A DNA stretch of 64,000 nucleotides. It comes from Actinomyces radicidentis. GTDB lineage: Bacteria; Actinomycetota; Actinomycetes; Actinomycetales; Actinomycetaceae. The stretch spans positions 1,922,001-1,986,000 of the forward strand of contig NZ_CP014228.1 of the NCBI RefSeq assembly GCF_001553565.1, in the 5' to 3' direction. Both the position numbers and the translations under genes were made by a program. Positions 8,593 through 17,536 of the stretch are shown piece by piece (the first letter of the stretch is position 1; each line of letters starts with the position of its first letter). The notes under the pieces are model-generated. The model did no database searches, was not told the DNA's origin, and saw nothing but the letters and a program-made list of their open reading frames with translations.

Positions 8593-8834
8593 TCCCCGCC
8601 CGGCTCCGGCGAGCCCTCCGGGGCCGTGCGGCAGGACTCCGACGCGGCCGTCGCCCACCCGGGTGGCGGCCGCGTCGTCGTCCGGTGTGGACGTCGCCGT
8701 GTCCAGAGGTCGCGGCTTCGACGTCGCGTCACCGTCGGGTTCCGCGTGATCGCGCGGCCCGCGCCCCGCAGCGTCGCTTGGGCTCAGGCCGATCCCGCGA
8801 GTTCTGGACTGGAGCCCGGTCCTTCGCGCACGAC

Positions 8835-8876
8835 GACGGCACCGGCCGCCTCCCCAGGGAGACGGCCGGCGCCGTC
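8835..8876. terminator. Bidirectional terminator between prfB and ettA
   Basis: A 20-bp stem with two mismatches (8835-8854 with 8857-8876) lies between convergent prfB and ettA. The rest of the gap 8593-8929 holds the repeat pair at 8881-8921 and nothing else I can support. Confidence 0.65.
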
Positions 8877-8880
8877 GGTG

Positions 8881-8921
8881 CTCACGATGTCCCGATCTCG
8901 AGGTCAGGATGTCCCGATCTC
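8881..8921 (-). repeat. Two copies of a 22-bp-period intergenic repeat
   Basis: Units at 8881-8899 (17/19 match) and 8903-8921 (exact) share the core GTCAGGATGTCCCGATCTC, with starts 22 bp apart. The exact inverse occurs at 29735-29753. The copies lie just after the ettA stop (8930), at a convergent gene junction. Function is unknown. Confidence 0.8.
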
Positions 8922-8929
8922 GGCGGGGC

Positions 8930-10612
8930 TCAGTCGCGCGTGAGCTTGCGGTAGGTGACGCGGTGCGGGCGGGCGGCGTCGGCACCGAGGCGGGCCACCT
9001 TGTTCTCCTCGTAGGAGGCGAAGTTCCCCTCGAACCAGTACCAGCTGGCCGGGTTCTCCTCCGTGCCCTCCCACGCGAGGATGTGCGTCGCGACGCGGTC
9101 GAGGAACCAGCGGTCGTGGGTGATGACCACGGCGCAGCCGGGGAACTCGAGGAGCGCGTTCTCCAGGGACCCGAGGGTCTCGGTGTCGAGGTCGTTCGTC
9201 GGCTCGTCCAGGAGGATGAGGTTGCCGCCCTGCTTGAGCGTGAGGGCCAGGTTGAGGCGGTTGCGCTCACCACCGGAGAGGACGCCGGCCGGCTTCTGCT
9301 GGTCCGGGCCCTTGAAGCCGAAGGACGCGACGTAGGCGCGCGACGGCATCTCGACCTGACCGACCTGGATGTAGTCCAGCCCGTCGGAGACGACCTCCCA
9401 CAGGGTCTTGTTCGGATCGATGCCCTCACGGCCCTGGTCGACGTACGAGAGCTTGACGGTCTGACCGACCTTGAGCTCGCCGCCGTCGAGGGGCTCGAGG
9501 CCCACGATCGTCTTGAACAGGGTCGACTTGCCGACGCCGTTGGGGCCGACGACGCCGACGATGCCGTTGCGGGGCAGCGTGAAGGACAGGTCGTCGATGA
9601 GGGTGCGGCCGTCGAAGCCCTTGTTGAGGTGGCTGGCCTCGAGGACCACGTTGCCCAGACGCGGGCCCGGCGGGATCTGGATCTCCTCGAAGTCGAGCTT
9701 GCGGGTCTTCTCGGCCTCCGCGGCCATCTCCTCGTAGCGGGCGAGGCGGGCCTTCGACTTCGTCTGGCGGCCCTTGGCGGAGGAGCGGACCCACTCGAGC
9801 TCGTCCTTGAGGCGCTTGGCGAGCCTGGCGTCCTTCTTGCCCTGGACCTCGAGGCGCTTCTCCTTGGTCTCGAGGTAGGTCGAGTAGTTGCCCTCGTAGG
9901 GGTAGAGGTGACCGCGGTCGACCTCGGCGATCCACTCGGCCACGTGGTCGAGGAAGTACCGGTCGTGGGTGACCGCGATGACGGCGCCCTTGTAGGACTT
10001 GAGGTGCTGCTCGAGCCAGAGGACGGACTCGGCGTCGAGGTGGTTCGTGGGCTCGTCGAGGAGGAGAAGGTCGGGCGCCTCGAGGAGGAGCTTGCACAGC
10101 GCGACGCGGCGGCGCTCACCACCGGAGAGGTTCCTGACCTCCGCGTCCGGCGGCGGGCAGCGCAGGGCGTCCATCGCCTGCTCGAGCTGGGAGTCGAGGT
10201 CCCAGGCGTCGGCGGCGTCGATCTCCGTCTGGAGCTTGCCCATCTCCTCCATGAGGGCGTCGAAGTCCGCGTCCGGGTCCGCCATGGCGGCGGAGATCTC
10301 GTTGAAGCGGTCGAGCTTGCCCTTGATCTCGGCGACGCCCTCCTCGACGTTGCCGAGGACCGTCTTCTCCTCGTTGAGCGGGGGCTCCTGCATGAGGATG
10401 CCGACGCTGTAGCCGGGGGAGAGGCGGGCCTCGCCGTTCGAGGGCTGGTCGATGCCGGCCATGATCTTGAGGATCGAGGACTTGCCGGCGCCGTTGGGGC
10501 CGACCATGCCGATCTTGGCGCCCGGGAGGAACGCCATGGTGACGTCGTCGAGGATGACCTTGTCGCCGTGCGCCTTGCGCGCCTTGATCATCTGGTAGAT
10601 GTACTCAGCCAC
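8930..10612 (-). CDS. ettA: Energy-dependent translational throttle protein EttA (ABC-F)
   Basis: A 560-aa soluble ABC-F protein with two ATPase domains and no membrane segments. EttA binds the ribosomal E site and gates entry into elongation according to the ADP/ATP ratio. Walker A motifs are at about residues 38-46 (GPNGAGKSS) and 354-362 (GPNGVGKST). LSGGE signatures and LLLLDEPTNHLD / LILLDEPTNDLD Walker B motifs are present in both halves. The linker rich in K/R/E between the domains (about 240-310) and full-length match fit EttA rather than Uup or resistance ABC-Fs. Start is GTG at 10612. Confidence 0.96.
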   Translation of the reverse strand: MAEYIYQMIKARKAHGDKVILDDVTMAFLPGAKIGMVGPNGAGKSSILKIMAGIDQPSNGEARLSPGYSVGILMQEPPLNEEKTVLGNVEEGVAEIKGKLDRFNEISAAMADPDADFDALMEEMGKLQTEIDAADAWDLDSQLEQAMDALRCPPPDAEVRNLSGGERRRVALCKLLLEAPDLLLLDEPTNHLDAESVLWLEQHLKSYKGAVIAVTHDRYFLDHVAEWIAEVDRGHLYPYEGNYSTYLETKEKRLEVQGKKDARLAKRLKDELEWVRSSAKGRQTKSKARLARYEEMAAEAEKTRKLDFEEIQIPPGPRLGNVVLEASHLNKGFDGRTLIDDLSFTLPRNGIVGVVGPNGVGKSTLFKTIVGLEPLDGGELKVGQTVKLSYVDQGREGIDPNKTLWEVVSDGLDYIQVGQVEMPSRAYVASFGFKGPDQQKPAGVLSGGERNRLNLALTLKQGGNLILLDEPTNDLDTETLGSLENALLEFPGCAVVITHDRWFLDRVATHILAWEGTEENPASWYWFEGNFASYEENKVARLGADAARPHRVTYRKLTRD

Positions 10613-10779
10613 TGCCTTGCTGCGCCTTTCGTCAGGGTGTGAGCGTGTGCTTCAGCGCGCCGACGGCGGGCCTGCCCGGCCGTGCGCGCACCGCGGCCCA
10701 GCCTACGGGAGCCGCCACCGAGTGGCGACGCCGCCCGCCCGTGAACCGGTGCACGCCGCCGCCAGCGAGTCCCGCCCGT

Positions 10780-11766
10780 TCAGCGCTGCTCCGGGTCGGG
10801 GATCGCGGTGCCGTCGTCGCCCTCGGCGACGCGGATCTCCCAGTCGCCGCTGCCCTTGGACGTCGCGGTGGGGACGCGGACCATGCCCTCCTGGGCGATG
10901 GTGGAGACGAGGCGGCCCTGCGAGTCGAAGACCTCGGCGCGCGCCATGGCGCGGCCGCCGGAGGAGGAGTGGGAGTCCTGGACGAAGAGCAGCCAGTCGC
11001 CCGCGTCGACGTCACGGTGGAACCACTGCGCGTGATCCAGGGTCGCCAGGCTCATCCCCTCGGTCCGCCAGGACAGGCCGCGGCTGCGCAGCGCCGGCTC
11101 GAGCATGACCTGGTCGCACATGTAGGCCAGCAGCGCCCGGTGCACGGTCTGCGAGGCCCCCTCGGGCACTCGTCCGCGGGCCCGGGCCCACAGGCACTGG
11201 CGGTCGGCGTGTTCCGCGGCCGGCCGCAGGTAGATGTTCCCCTCGACGTGCCGCAGGTCGAAGGCGGCGGTCCGGCCGAGGAACTTGGCGACCGGGTGGT
11301 CGACGGCCCGGAAGATCTCGAGCGCGCTCGTGAGCTCCTCGGGGCGCGGCACGTCCGGCGCGGTCGTCTGGACGTCCTCGCCGTCCTGCGTCTCCTGGAA
11401 GGAGGAGATCATCTGGAGGATGACGCGGTCGTCCTGGGAGACGGTCGTGCGGCGCTGGGAGAAGGAGCGCCCGTCGCGCAGGTCCTCGACGTCGAAGCGG
11501 ATCGGCTCGTCCGGCTTGCCGCCGCGCATGAAGTAGGCGTGGACGGAGTGGGGCAGCCGCTCCTCGAGGCCCGCGTCGCGCAGCGTCGCCGCCGCGGCGA
11601 GGAGCCCCTGGGCGACGACCTGGCCGCCGTAGACGCGGCCGGAGAGCTGGGGGAGGGAGGTGCCCGTGAGAGCGCCCTCCCCGTCCGCCGGCGCGAGGGC
11701 CAGGATCCGGGTGACGGAGCCGAGCGGCTCCTCGCTGGCCGGCGGGACGGGGAAGGGTGTGGTCAC
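10780..11766 (-). CDS. tesB: Acyl-CoA thioesterase II (TesB-like)
   Basis: A 328-aa double hot-dog thioesterase that hydrolyses acyl-CoA to free acid and CoA. The first hot-dog contains RVYGGQVVAQGLLAA and HSVHAYFMRGG. The second contains LDHAQWFHRDVDAGDWLLFVQDSHSSSGGRAMARAEVFDSQGRLV, typical of TesB. The GTG start overlaps the ptsI stop (GTGA), so the two are translationally coupled although no metabolic link is obvious. In vivo substrate is unknown. Confidence 0.9.
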   Translation of the reverse strand: MTTPFPVPPASEEPLGSVTRILALAPADGEGALTGTSLPQLSGRVYGGQVVAQGLLAAAATLRDAGLEERLPHSVHAYFMRGGKPDEPIRFDVEDLRDGRSFSQRRTTVSQDDRVILQMISSFQETQDGEDVQTTAPDVPRPEELTSALEIFRAVDHPVAKFLGRTAAFDLRHVEGNIYLRPAAEHADRQCLWARARGRVPEGASQTVHRALLAYMCDQVMLEPALRSRGLSWRTEGMSLATLDHAQWFHRDVDAGDWLLFVQDSHSSSGGRAMARAEVFDSQGRLVSTIAQEGMVRVPTATSKGSGDWEIRVAEGDDGTAIPDPEQR

Positions 11767-13457
11767 AGACCGAGCTCCTCGAGGATCGGCAGCTCGGCGC
11801 GGACGGCCTCGCGGGCCGCCTCGGCGGTGGGCTGGGCGATGGCGAGCTCGGCGAGGCGCTTGGCGTCGGCGAGGTCGACGGACTTCATGACGGCGTCGAC
11901 GTCCGGCAGGGCGCGGGCCGTCATGGACAGGCTGGCGACGCCGAGGCCCACGAGGACGACGGCGAGCGCCGGGTCTGCGGCGGCCTCGCCGCAGACGCCC
12001 ACGGGGCGGCCGTGCGGGGCGGCGCCGTCGCAGGCGGCCTTGATGAGGCGCAGGACGGCCGGCTGCCACGCGGTGGACAGGTCCGCCAGCGAGGAGAGGA
12101 GGCGGTCCGCCGCCATGACGTACTGGGTGAGGTCGTTCGTGCCGATCGAGGCGAAGTCGGCGTGCTCGAACATCTTGTCGGCCATGAGGGCGGCCGAGGG
12201 GACCTCGATCATCATGCCGGCCGTCTTGAGGCCGTAGGTGCGGGCCTTGTCCGTGAAGGCCCTGGCCTCCTCGGTCGTCGAGATCATCGGGGCCATGACC
12301 CACACCTTGGCGTCGGTCTCCGCCTCGGCCTTGGCGAGCGCCTCGAGCTGGTGCTCGAGGACCTCGGGGTCGCGGCGGGTGGTGCGGTAGGCGCGCACGC
12401 CGAGGGCCGGGTTGGCCTCGGTGGCGTCCGTGAGGAAGGGCAGGGGCTTGTCGGCGCCGGCGTCGAGGGTGCGGACGACGACCTTCTTGCCGGGAAAGGC
12501 CTCGAGGACGCCGCGGTAGGCCTCCACCTGGGCCTCGACGGTGGGCTCCTCGGGCTGGTCGAGGAAGCAGAACTCGGTGCGGAACAGGCCCACGCCCATG
12601 GCGCCCGCCTCGGCGGCGGCGCGGGCGCCGGCGGCGTCGCCGACGTTGGCGAGAAGCTGGACCTCGTGGCCGTCCTTCGTGGCGCCGTCGCCGTTGAAGA
12701 CGCGGACGCGGTTGGCGAGCTCGCGGGCGCGGCGCAGCTCGTCCTCGCTCGGGTTGAGCGTGATGGTGCCCTTGGTGCCGTCGACGAGGACGATGTCGCC
12801 GTCGCTGAGCCGGTCGGTCACGGCGGTGCCGGCACCGACGATGGCGGGCAGGCCGAGTGCGCGGGCGAGAATCGCGGTGTGGGAGGTCGGACCGCCCTCG
12901 GAGGTGATGAAGGCGATGACCTTCTCCGGGTCGAGGAGGGCGGTGTCCGCCGGCGCGAGGTCCTCGGCGACGAGGATGAAGGGCTCAGGCAGGCGCGGGA
13001 TGCCGGGCATGGGGGAGTCGGTGAGCACGGCGACGATGCGGTCGCGGACGTCCTGGACGTCCCTGGTGCGCTCGGCCATGTACCCGCCGAGGGACTCGAG
13101 CATGGAGGCCAGCGATCCGGCGGCCTCCCACACGGCGCGCTCGGGGACGAGGCGGCGCTCCTTGACCATGGCCTGGGCGGAGGAGGTGAGGGTGGGGTCC
13201 GCCGCCATCTGGGCGGTGGTCTCCAGGAGGGTGCGGCCCTCGCCCTTGGCCTCGGCGGCGGAGAGCTCGAGGCCCTTCTTCACCGTCTGCGCGGCCTCGG
13301 CGATGCGCTCGCACTCGGTCTCGACGTCGGCCTCGGCGGGCAGGGTGGCGACGGCGGGCTCGGAGATGCCGGGCGCCATGCGGGCCACGGGGCCGGCGAC
13401 GAGTCCGGGGCTGACGCCGATGCCGTTCAGGGAGGTGGTGTTGTCGTCGGTGGCCAT
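11763..13457 (-). CDS. ptsI: Phosphoenolpyruvate-protein phosphotransferase (PTS enzyme I)
   Basis: A 564-aa cytoplasmic enzyme I, which takes phosphate from PEP and passes it to HPr, the first step of all PTS sugar uptake. The phosphorylated histidine is His193 in GGPTSHTAILARALG. The C-terminal PEP-binding barrel has GVGLFRTEFCFLDQ, MIEVPSAALMAD, SIGTNDLTQY and the active-site Cys in GVCGEAAAD (about residue 487). It is divergent from a single-domain EIIB gene. No HPr gene was found in the window. Confidence 0.97.
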   Translation of the reverse strand: MATDDNTTSLNGIGVSPGLVAGPVARMAPGISEPAVATLPAEADVETECERIAEAAQTVKKGLELSAAEAKGEGRTLLETTAQMAADPTLTSSAQAMVKERRLVPERAVWEAAGSLASMLESLGGYMAERTRDVQDVRDRIVAVLTDSPMPGIPRLPEPFILVAEDLAPADTALLDPEKVIAFITSEGGPTSHTAILARALGLPAIVGAGTAVTDRLSDGDIVLVDGTKGTITLNPSEDELRRARELANRVRVFNGDGATKDGHEVQLLANVGDAAGARAAAEAGAMGVGLFRTEFCFLDQPEEPTVEAQVEAYRGVLEAFPGKKVVVRTLDAGADKPLPFLTDATEANPALGVRAYRTTRRDPEVLEHQLEALAKAEAETDAKVWVMAPMISTTEEARAFTDKARTYGLKTAGMMIEVPSAALMADKMFEHADFASIGTNDLTQYVMAADRLLSSLADLSTAWQPAVLRLIKAACDGAAPHGRPVGVCGEAAADPALAVVLVGLGVASLSMTARALPDVDAVMKSVDLADAKRLAELAIAQPTAEAAREAVRAELPILEELGL

Positions 13458-13824
13458 GAGTGCTCCTCAGCGCTGATGGAGGGCGGGTGTCACGGGTCAT
13501 TGTGCACGGAATGCGCCCACGATGAGGGCTTTCAGCCGCTGATGAACCACGTTGGACACAAGGGTGCGGAACCGCGTCCGCCGGCGCGCGGACGGGCTGC
13601 GGCCCGCCCCTGACCTGCGAGGACGCCGCCCCGTCTCCCGGGACCCCGCCGACCCGGTCGCGGGACGGCCCGTGCCGTGCGGCGCGGCGAGCCTCGGGGG
13701 CCCGCCGTCCAGGGACCAACGGGGGCGACCCCCGCCACACTCATGGGATAAAGTGACGCCGAACACGAAGACCATCATGGGCGGCACCGCGCGCTTCGCC
13801 GGTGCGGAAGAGAGGACGAGTCAG
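13458..13824. other. Divergent intergenic region between ptsI and the lone EIIB gene
   Basis: The 367-bp gap must hold promoters for both genes. A TAAAGT hexamer at 13749-13754 could be a -10 for the EIIB gene, without a matching -35. A CACAAT hexamer on the minus strand near 13500 is a weak candidate for ptsI. No DasR-type box was found here and no coding sequence is supported. Confidence 0.5.
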
Positions 13825-14055
13825 ATGACCACTGCCGCTGAGATCCTTGCCGGGCTGGGCGGGCGCGACAACGTCACGGACCTGGAGCCGTGCATCACCC
13901 GCCTGCGCGTCGAGGTCGTGGACCAGGAGAAGGTCGACGAGGAGGCCCTCCGCTCGGCGGGCGCCTTCGGCGTCGTCCGCTCGGGCCGTGTCGTCCAGGT
14001 CGTCGTCGGCCCCGTCGCCGACGCCCTGGCCAACGAGATCTCCAAGTCCGAGTGA
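13825..14055 (+). CDS. Single-domain PTS EIIB component (glucose/GlcNAc superfamily)
   Basis: A 76-aa free-standing EIIB that carries phosphate from EIIA to sugar bound in an EIIC. The phosphorylated residue is Cys23 in LEPCITRLRVEV, followed by the usual SAGAFGVV...VQVVVGP pattern. AGAGGAC precedes the ATG. It is a paralogue of the EIIB at 17147-17377. It is divergent from ptsI and has no EIIC beside it, so its partner permease is uncertain; the GlcNAc-type EIIC at 18.6 kb is one candidate. Confidence 0.9.
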   Translation: MTTAAEILAGLGGRDNVTDLEPCITRLRVEVVDQEKVDEEALRSAGAFGVVRSGRVVQVVVGPVADALANEISKSE

Positions 14056-14099
14056 CGCGAGCGCCGTCGTCCACTTCGACGACGGCGGACACCGGCGAG

Positions 14100-14138
14100 G
14101 AACGGTCCCGACCCCCGTCATGGGGGCCGGGACCGTTC
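14100..14138 (+). terminator. Terminator after the lone EIIB gene
   Basis: A 17-bp stem with one mismatch (14100-14116 with 14122-14138) and a 5-nt loop lie 45 bp after the EIIB stop. Apart from this and the palindrome at 14283-14293, the gap 14056-14439 shows nothing supported. Confidence 0.7.
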
Positions 14139-14282
14139 GCGTGCCGGCAGCGGTGTCCGTGGGAGCCGGCGGCACGGAGCGCGGTGGCTCGGAGCGCGGG
14201 GCTGGGGCCGGCCTGCGCCGCCGGTGCGGGCGACCGCTCCCGCAGGGGCGGCGGCTGGCATCCGGCCGCGACGTATGAAACC

Positions 14283-14293
14283 CTTGCAGCAAG
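14283..14293. promoter_or_regulatory. CTTGCAG-type palindrome upstream of malQ
   Basis: CTTGCAGCAAG is an 11-bp palindrome 146 bp before malQ. CTTGCAG repeats are reported as the recognition motif of the LacI-family regulator MalR/Reg1 at streptomycete maltose and amylase promoters. By analogy it may be a maltose-regulator operator. Only one copy was noticed. Confidence 0.4.
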
Positions 14294-14439
14294 AAGTGGA
14301 TCCGCCCCGCGCGGCCGCCAAGGTCGGCGAGCCCGTCCCGGAGGAGCCCCTTCGTCAGCACAGCGGTGCGGAGCCGGCGACGGCGCCGCACCGGAACAGC
14401 CCTCGCGCCCGCGCGCGACAGAGTGCAAGGTCGAGACCC

Positions 14440-16608
14440 ATGACCCAGCCCACCACCACCCACGAGCCCGCCGGCGAGCGACTCCGCGCCCTCGCCGAGG
14501 CCCACGGCGTCCTCACCGAGTACTGGGACTTCCACGGCAACCTCGCCTCCCCGTCGCGCCAGACCCTCACGGCCGTCCTCGGCGCCCTCGGCGTCCCCGC
14601 AGTCACCGACGAGGAGATCGAGTCCTCCCTCCGCGAGGTCGAGCTCGCCCCCTGGCGCCGCGCCCTGCCCCAGACCGTCGTCGTCCGCGGCGGCGTCACC
14701 AGCCCCGTCGTCGTCCACTGCCCTGACGGCGCCGCCGTCACCGTCACCGCCGAGCTCGAGGACGGCACCCGCCGCGGCCTCGCCCAGGGCGAGGACGGGA
14801 CCCCCGCCCGCGACGTCGACGGCACCTGGACCGGCCAGGCCACCTTCCTCATCCCCGACGACCTCCCGCTCGGATGGCACGAGCTCGTCGCCGAGGTCGG
14901 CCCGGCCCAGGGTCGCGGGGCGAGCACCTGCCGCGTGCCGCTCGCCGTCACCCCCGACCGCCTCGAGCTGCCCGCCGCCCTCGGTGAGCGCGGCTGGGGC
15001 GCCATGGCCCAGCTCTACTCCGTGCGCTCGCGCGGCTCCTGGGGCGTCGGCGACGCCGACGACCTCACGGAGCTCGTCTCCTTCCTCGGCGACGAGGGAG
15101 CTGACTTCCTCCTCATCAACCCCCTCCACGCCGCAGAGCCGACCGGCGCGATGACGCCGTCGCCCTACCTGCCGGTGACGCGACGCTTCGTCAACCCGAT
15201 CTACATCCGCCCCGAGAACGTCCCCGAGGTCGCCCGCCTCTCCGGCCCCAAGCGCTCCCTCGTCCAGTGGGCCTTCGAGGAGGTCGCCGAGCAGGACCTC
15301 TCCAGCGCCCCCATCGACCGCGACGCCGCCTGGAAGGCCAAGCGCGAGGCCCTCGAGGTCGTCTTCGACGCCGGTCGCTCCCGCGCCCGCCAACGCGACC
15401 TCGACCGCTTCCGCGCCGAGCAGGGCGAGGGACTCGAGCGCTTCGCCCTGTGGTCCGCCCTCACGGAGAAGTACGGCGCCGGCGCCGAGTGGCCCGAGGA
15501 GCTGCGTGACCCCGCGAGCCCGGCGGTCGCCGCCCAGGCCCGCGAGCTGGAGGACCGCATCGACTTCTACGCCTGGCTCCAGTGGGTCGTCGACGAGCAG
15601 CTCGGCCGCGCCCAGGCCGAGGCCGTCGCCTCCGGCATGGCCCTCGGCGTCATGGACGACCTCGCCGTCGGCGTCCACCCGCGCGGCGCCGACGTCTGGT
15701 CCGACCCCGAGGCCTTCGCCCAGGGCATCGAGGTCGGCGCCCCGCCGGACATGTACAACCAGCTCGGCCAGAACTGGTCCCAGCGCCCCTGGAGCCCCAC
15801 CCACCTCGCCGAGACGGCCTACGCGCCCCTGCGTGACATGGCCCGCACGGCGCTCCGCCACGCCGGCGCGCTGCGCGTCGACCACGTCATCGGCCTGTTC
15901 CGCCTGTGGTGGATCCCCGCCGGCATGGGCGCGCACGAGGGCGCCTACGTCCGCTACGACCACGAGGCCATGGTCGGCGTCGTGCTCCTCGAGGCCCACC
16001 GCGCCGGCGCCGTCATCATCGGCGAGGACCTCGGCACCGTCGAGCCGTGGGTGCGCGACTACCTCGCCAGCCGCGGCGTGCTCGGCACCTCCGTCCTCTG
16101 GTTCGAGAACCAGGAGGACGGCTGGCCGCGCTACCCCGACGCCTACCGCCGGATGTCGCTCGCGACCGTCACCACCCACGACCTGCCGCCGACCGCCGGG
16201 TACCTCGCCGACGAGCACGTCGACCTGCGCGAGCGCCTCGGCCTGCTCACCGAGCCCGTCGAGCAGGTGCGCGCCGAGGCCCGCATCGAGCGCGAGCGCA
16301 TGCTGGCCCGCCTGCGCGAGCACGGCCTCCTCGGCGACGAGCCCTCCGAGCGCGAGATCGTCGAGGCCCTCCACCGCTACGTCCTGCGCACCCCCGCCGT
16401 GCTCACGGCCGTCGCGCTCGTGGACGGCGTCGGCGAGCGCCGTGCGCAGAACCAGCCCGGCACGGACCAGGAGTACCCGAACTGGAAGATGCCGCTGACC
16501 GACTCGGCGGGCGACGTCGTCCTCGTCGAGGACCTGCCCGCCAACGCCCGCCTCGAGTCCCTCCTCGCCGCCGTCCGCGACGAGGTCGGCCAGGACCGGC
16601 GCGCCTGA
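14440..16608 (+). CDS. malQ: 4-alpha-glucanotransferase (amylomaltase)
   Basis: A 722-aa GH77 enzyme that transfers maltosyl/glucan units between maltodextrins in the cytoplasm. Recognisable parts are YWDFHGNL near the N-terminus, a β-rich N-terminal region to about residue 175, then the barrel: GSWGVGDADDL, NPLHA, ALRVDHVIGLFRLWWIP (nucleophile Asp), IIGEDLGTVEPWVRDYL (acid/base Glu) and TTHDLPPTAGYL. The ATG at 14440 has AAGG upstream and gives the family N-terminus; an earlier in-frame ATG would add an unconserved basic stretch. It stands alone, convergent with the EIIBA pair. Confidence 0.95.
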   Translation: MTQPTTTHEPAGERLRALAEAHGVLTEYWDFHGNLASPSRQTLTAVLGALGVPAVTDEEIESSLREVELAPWRRALPQTVVVRGGVTSPVVVHCPDGAAVTVTAELEDGTRRGLAQGEDGTPARDVDGTWTGQATFLIPDDLPLGWHELVAEVGPAQGRGASTCRVPLAVTPDRLELPAALGERGWGAMAQLYSVRSRGSWGVGDADDLTELVSFLGDEGADFLLINPLHAAEPTGAMTPSPYLPVTRRFVNPIYIRPENVPEVARLSGPKRSLVQWAFEEVAEQDLSSAPIDRDAAWKAKREALEVVFDAGRSRARQRDLDRFRAEQGEGLERFALWSALTEKYGAGAEWPEELRDPASPAVAAQARELEDRIDFYAWLQWVVDEQLGRAQAEAVASGMALGVMDDLAVGVHPRGADVWSDPEAFAQGIEVGAPPDMYNQLGQNWSQRPWSPTHLAETAYAPLRDMARTALRHAGALRVDHVIGLFRLWWIPAGMGAHEGAYVRYDHEAMVGVVLLEAHRAGAVIIGEDLGTVEPWVRDYLASRGVLGTSVLWFENQEDGWPRYPDAYRRMSLATVTTHDLPPTAGYLADEHVDLRERLGLLTEPVEQVRAEARIERERMLARLREHGLLGDEPSEREIVEALHRYVLRTPAVLTAVALVDGVGERRAQNQPGTDQEYPNWKMPLTDSAGDVVLVEDLPANARLESLLAAVRDEVGQDRRA

Positions 16609-16694
16609 CCGGCCGGTGACCGGGGCGCCGCACCCCGCCCTTCGGAGTGCTGCGGTACTCGGCGCGGGAGCGGACCCGCGGCGGGCCGGTGGGG

Positions 16695-17150
16695 TCAGCC
16701 CCAGCTGAGGACCTCGTCGCCCTGCTGGACCGCGCCCGTGGCGGTGACGGCGACCTCCTCCTCGGCGGCGTCGAGCGCGATGACCGGCACCACCGGGCTC
16801 AGGCCGTGGTCGGCGACGTCGGACGGGTTCCAGGTGACGATCGCGTCGCCGGCGGCGACCCGGTCCCCGTCCCCGACGTGGACGGTGAAGCCCTCGCCCT
16901 TGAGGCCGACCGTGTCGAGCCCGAGGTGGACGAGGACGCCGCGACCGTCGTCGACGGCGATGACGAAGGCGTGCGGGTGGACCTTGGCGACCGTGCCCGC
17001 GACCGGGGCGACGGCCGTGACCTCGCCCGCGGAGCGGTCCGGCTCGATGGCGGTGCCCGGGCCGACGAAGCGACCCGCGAAGACCTGGTCGGGGACCTGC
17101 TCGAGGTCGATGACCGTCCCGGCGAGGGGCGCCTGGACGGTCAGGCTCAT
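16695..17150 (-). CDS. crr: PTS EIIA component (Crr-like)
   Basis: A 151-aa free-standing glucose-family EIIA that relays phosphate from HPr to EIIB. Active-site histidines are His75 in GVLVHLGLDTVGL (phosphorylated) and His60 in KVHPHAFVIA. The APLAGTVIDL and GTVAKVHPHA strands are typical. The ATG overlaps the stop of the upstream EIIB (ATGA), so both form one unit under the dre-like operator at 17481-17496. It parallels the separate Crr of Streptomyces. Confidence 0.93.
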   Translation of the reverse strand: MSLTVQAPLAGTVIDLEQVPDQVFAGRFVGPGTAIEPDRSAGEVTAVAPVAGTVAKVHPHAFVIAVDDGRGVLVHLGLDTVGLKGEGFTVHVGDGDRVAAGDAIVTWNPSDVADHGLSPVVPVIALDAAEEEVAVTATGAVQQGDEVLSWG

Positions 17151-17377
17151 CGCAGGTCCTCGATGTCCTCGGCGATGGTGTCGGCGTTGGGGCCGACGAC
17201 GACCTGGATCGTGTCGCCGACGGTGACGACGCCGTGCGCGCCGGTCGCCTTGAGCGCGGCCTCGTCGACGAGGGAGGAGTCCTCGACCTCGCAGCGCAGA
17301 CGGGTGATGCAGGGCTCGATCTCGACGATGTTGTCGAAGCCGCCGAGAGCGTCGACGATCTGCTGGGCCTGGGACAT
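17147..17377 (-). CDS. Single-domain PTS EIIB component (NagF-like)
   Basis: A 76-aa EIIB with phosphorylated Cys23 in IEPCITRLRCEV. First gene of a coupled EIIB-EIIA pair. Its neighbours are a DasR-like regulator and a GlcNAc-type EIIC, an arrangement like the nagF/crr/nagE2 GlcNAc PTS of Streptomyces, where each domain is a separate protein. A GGAGGA ribosome binding site precedes the ATG. Confidence 0.92.
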   Translation of the reverse strand: MSQAQQIVDALGGFDNIVEIEPCITRLRCEVEDSSLVDEAALKATGAHGVVTVGDTIQVVVGPNADTIAEDIEDLR

Positions 17378-17480
17378 GGTGTCCTCCTTGATCGGCCGGC
17401 GTGAACCGGGTTGGTGCGGCCCTCCGCCGTCTCCTGGTCGGAGGGTGGGGGCGTCGCTGCGCCCCGCCAGGTGGCGGACC

Positions 17481-17496
17481 AGTGGTCCATACCAGT
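17481..17496. promoter_or_regulatory. DasR-responsive element (dre)-like operator
   Basis: Read on the minus strand the site is ACTGGTATGGACCACT. The Streptomyces DasR consensus is ACTGGTCTAGACCACT, so both 6-bp arms match exactly and only the centre differs. Overlapping ACCA/TGGT half-sites extend from 17478 to 17502, including a second palindrome ATACCA-GT-TGGTAT (17489-17502). It lies 104 bp before the EIIB start. Confidence 0.75.
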
Positions 17497-17536
17497 TGGT
17501 ATCGTAATGGATCGAAGGCCGCTGTAAAGCGCGGCG

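Noticed and set aside
7045-10122. Very long open frame on the minus strand
   Set aside because: It runs antisense through LysR, prfB and the ettA C-terminal region, with low-complexity Arg/Ser composition. High GC makes such frames common; ettA and prfB have clear motifs in the real frames.
13741-17490. 1249-residue minus-strand open frame over malQ
   Set aside because: It is the antisense shadow of malQ and neighbours. malQ has diagnostic GH77 motifs on the plus strand.
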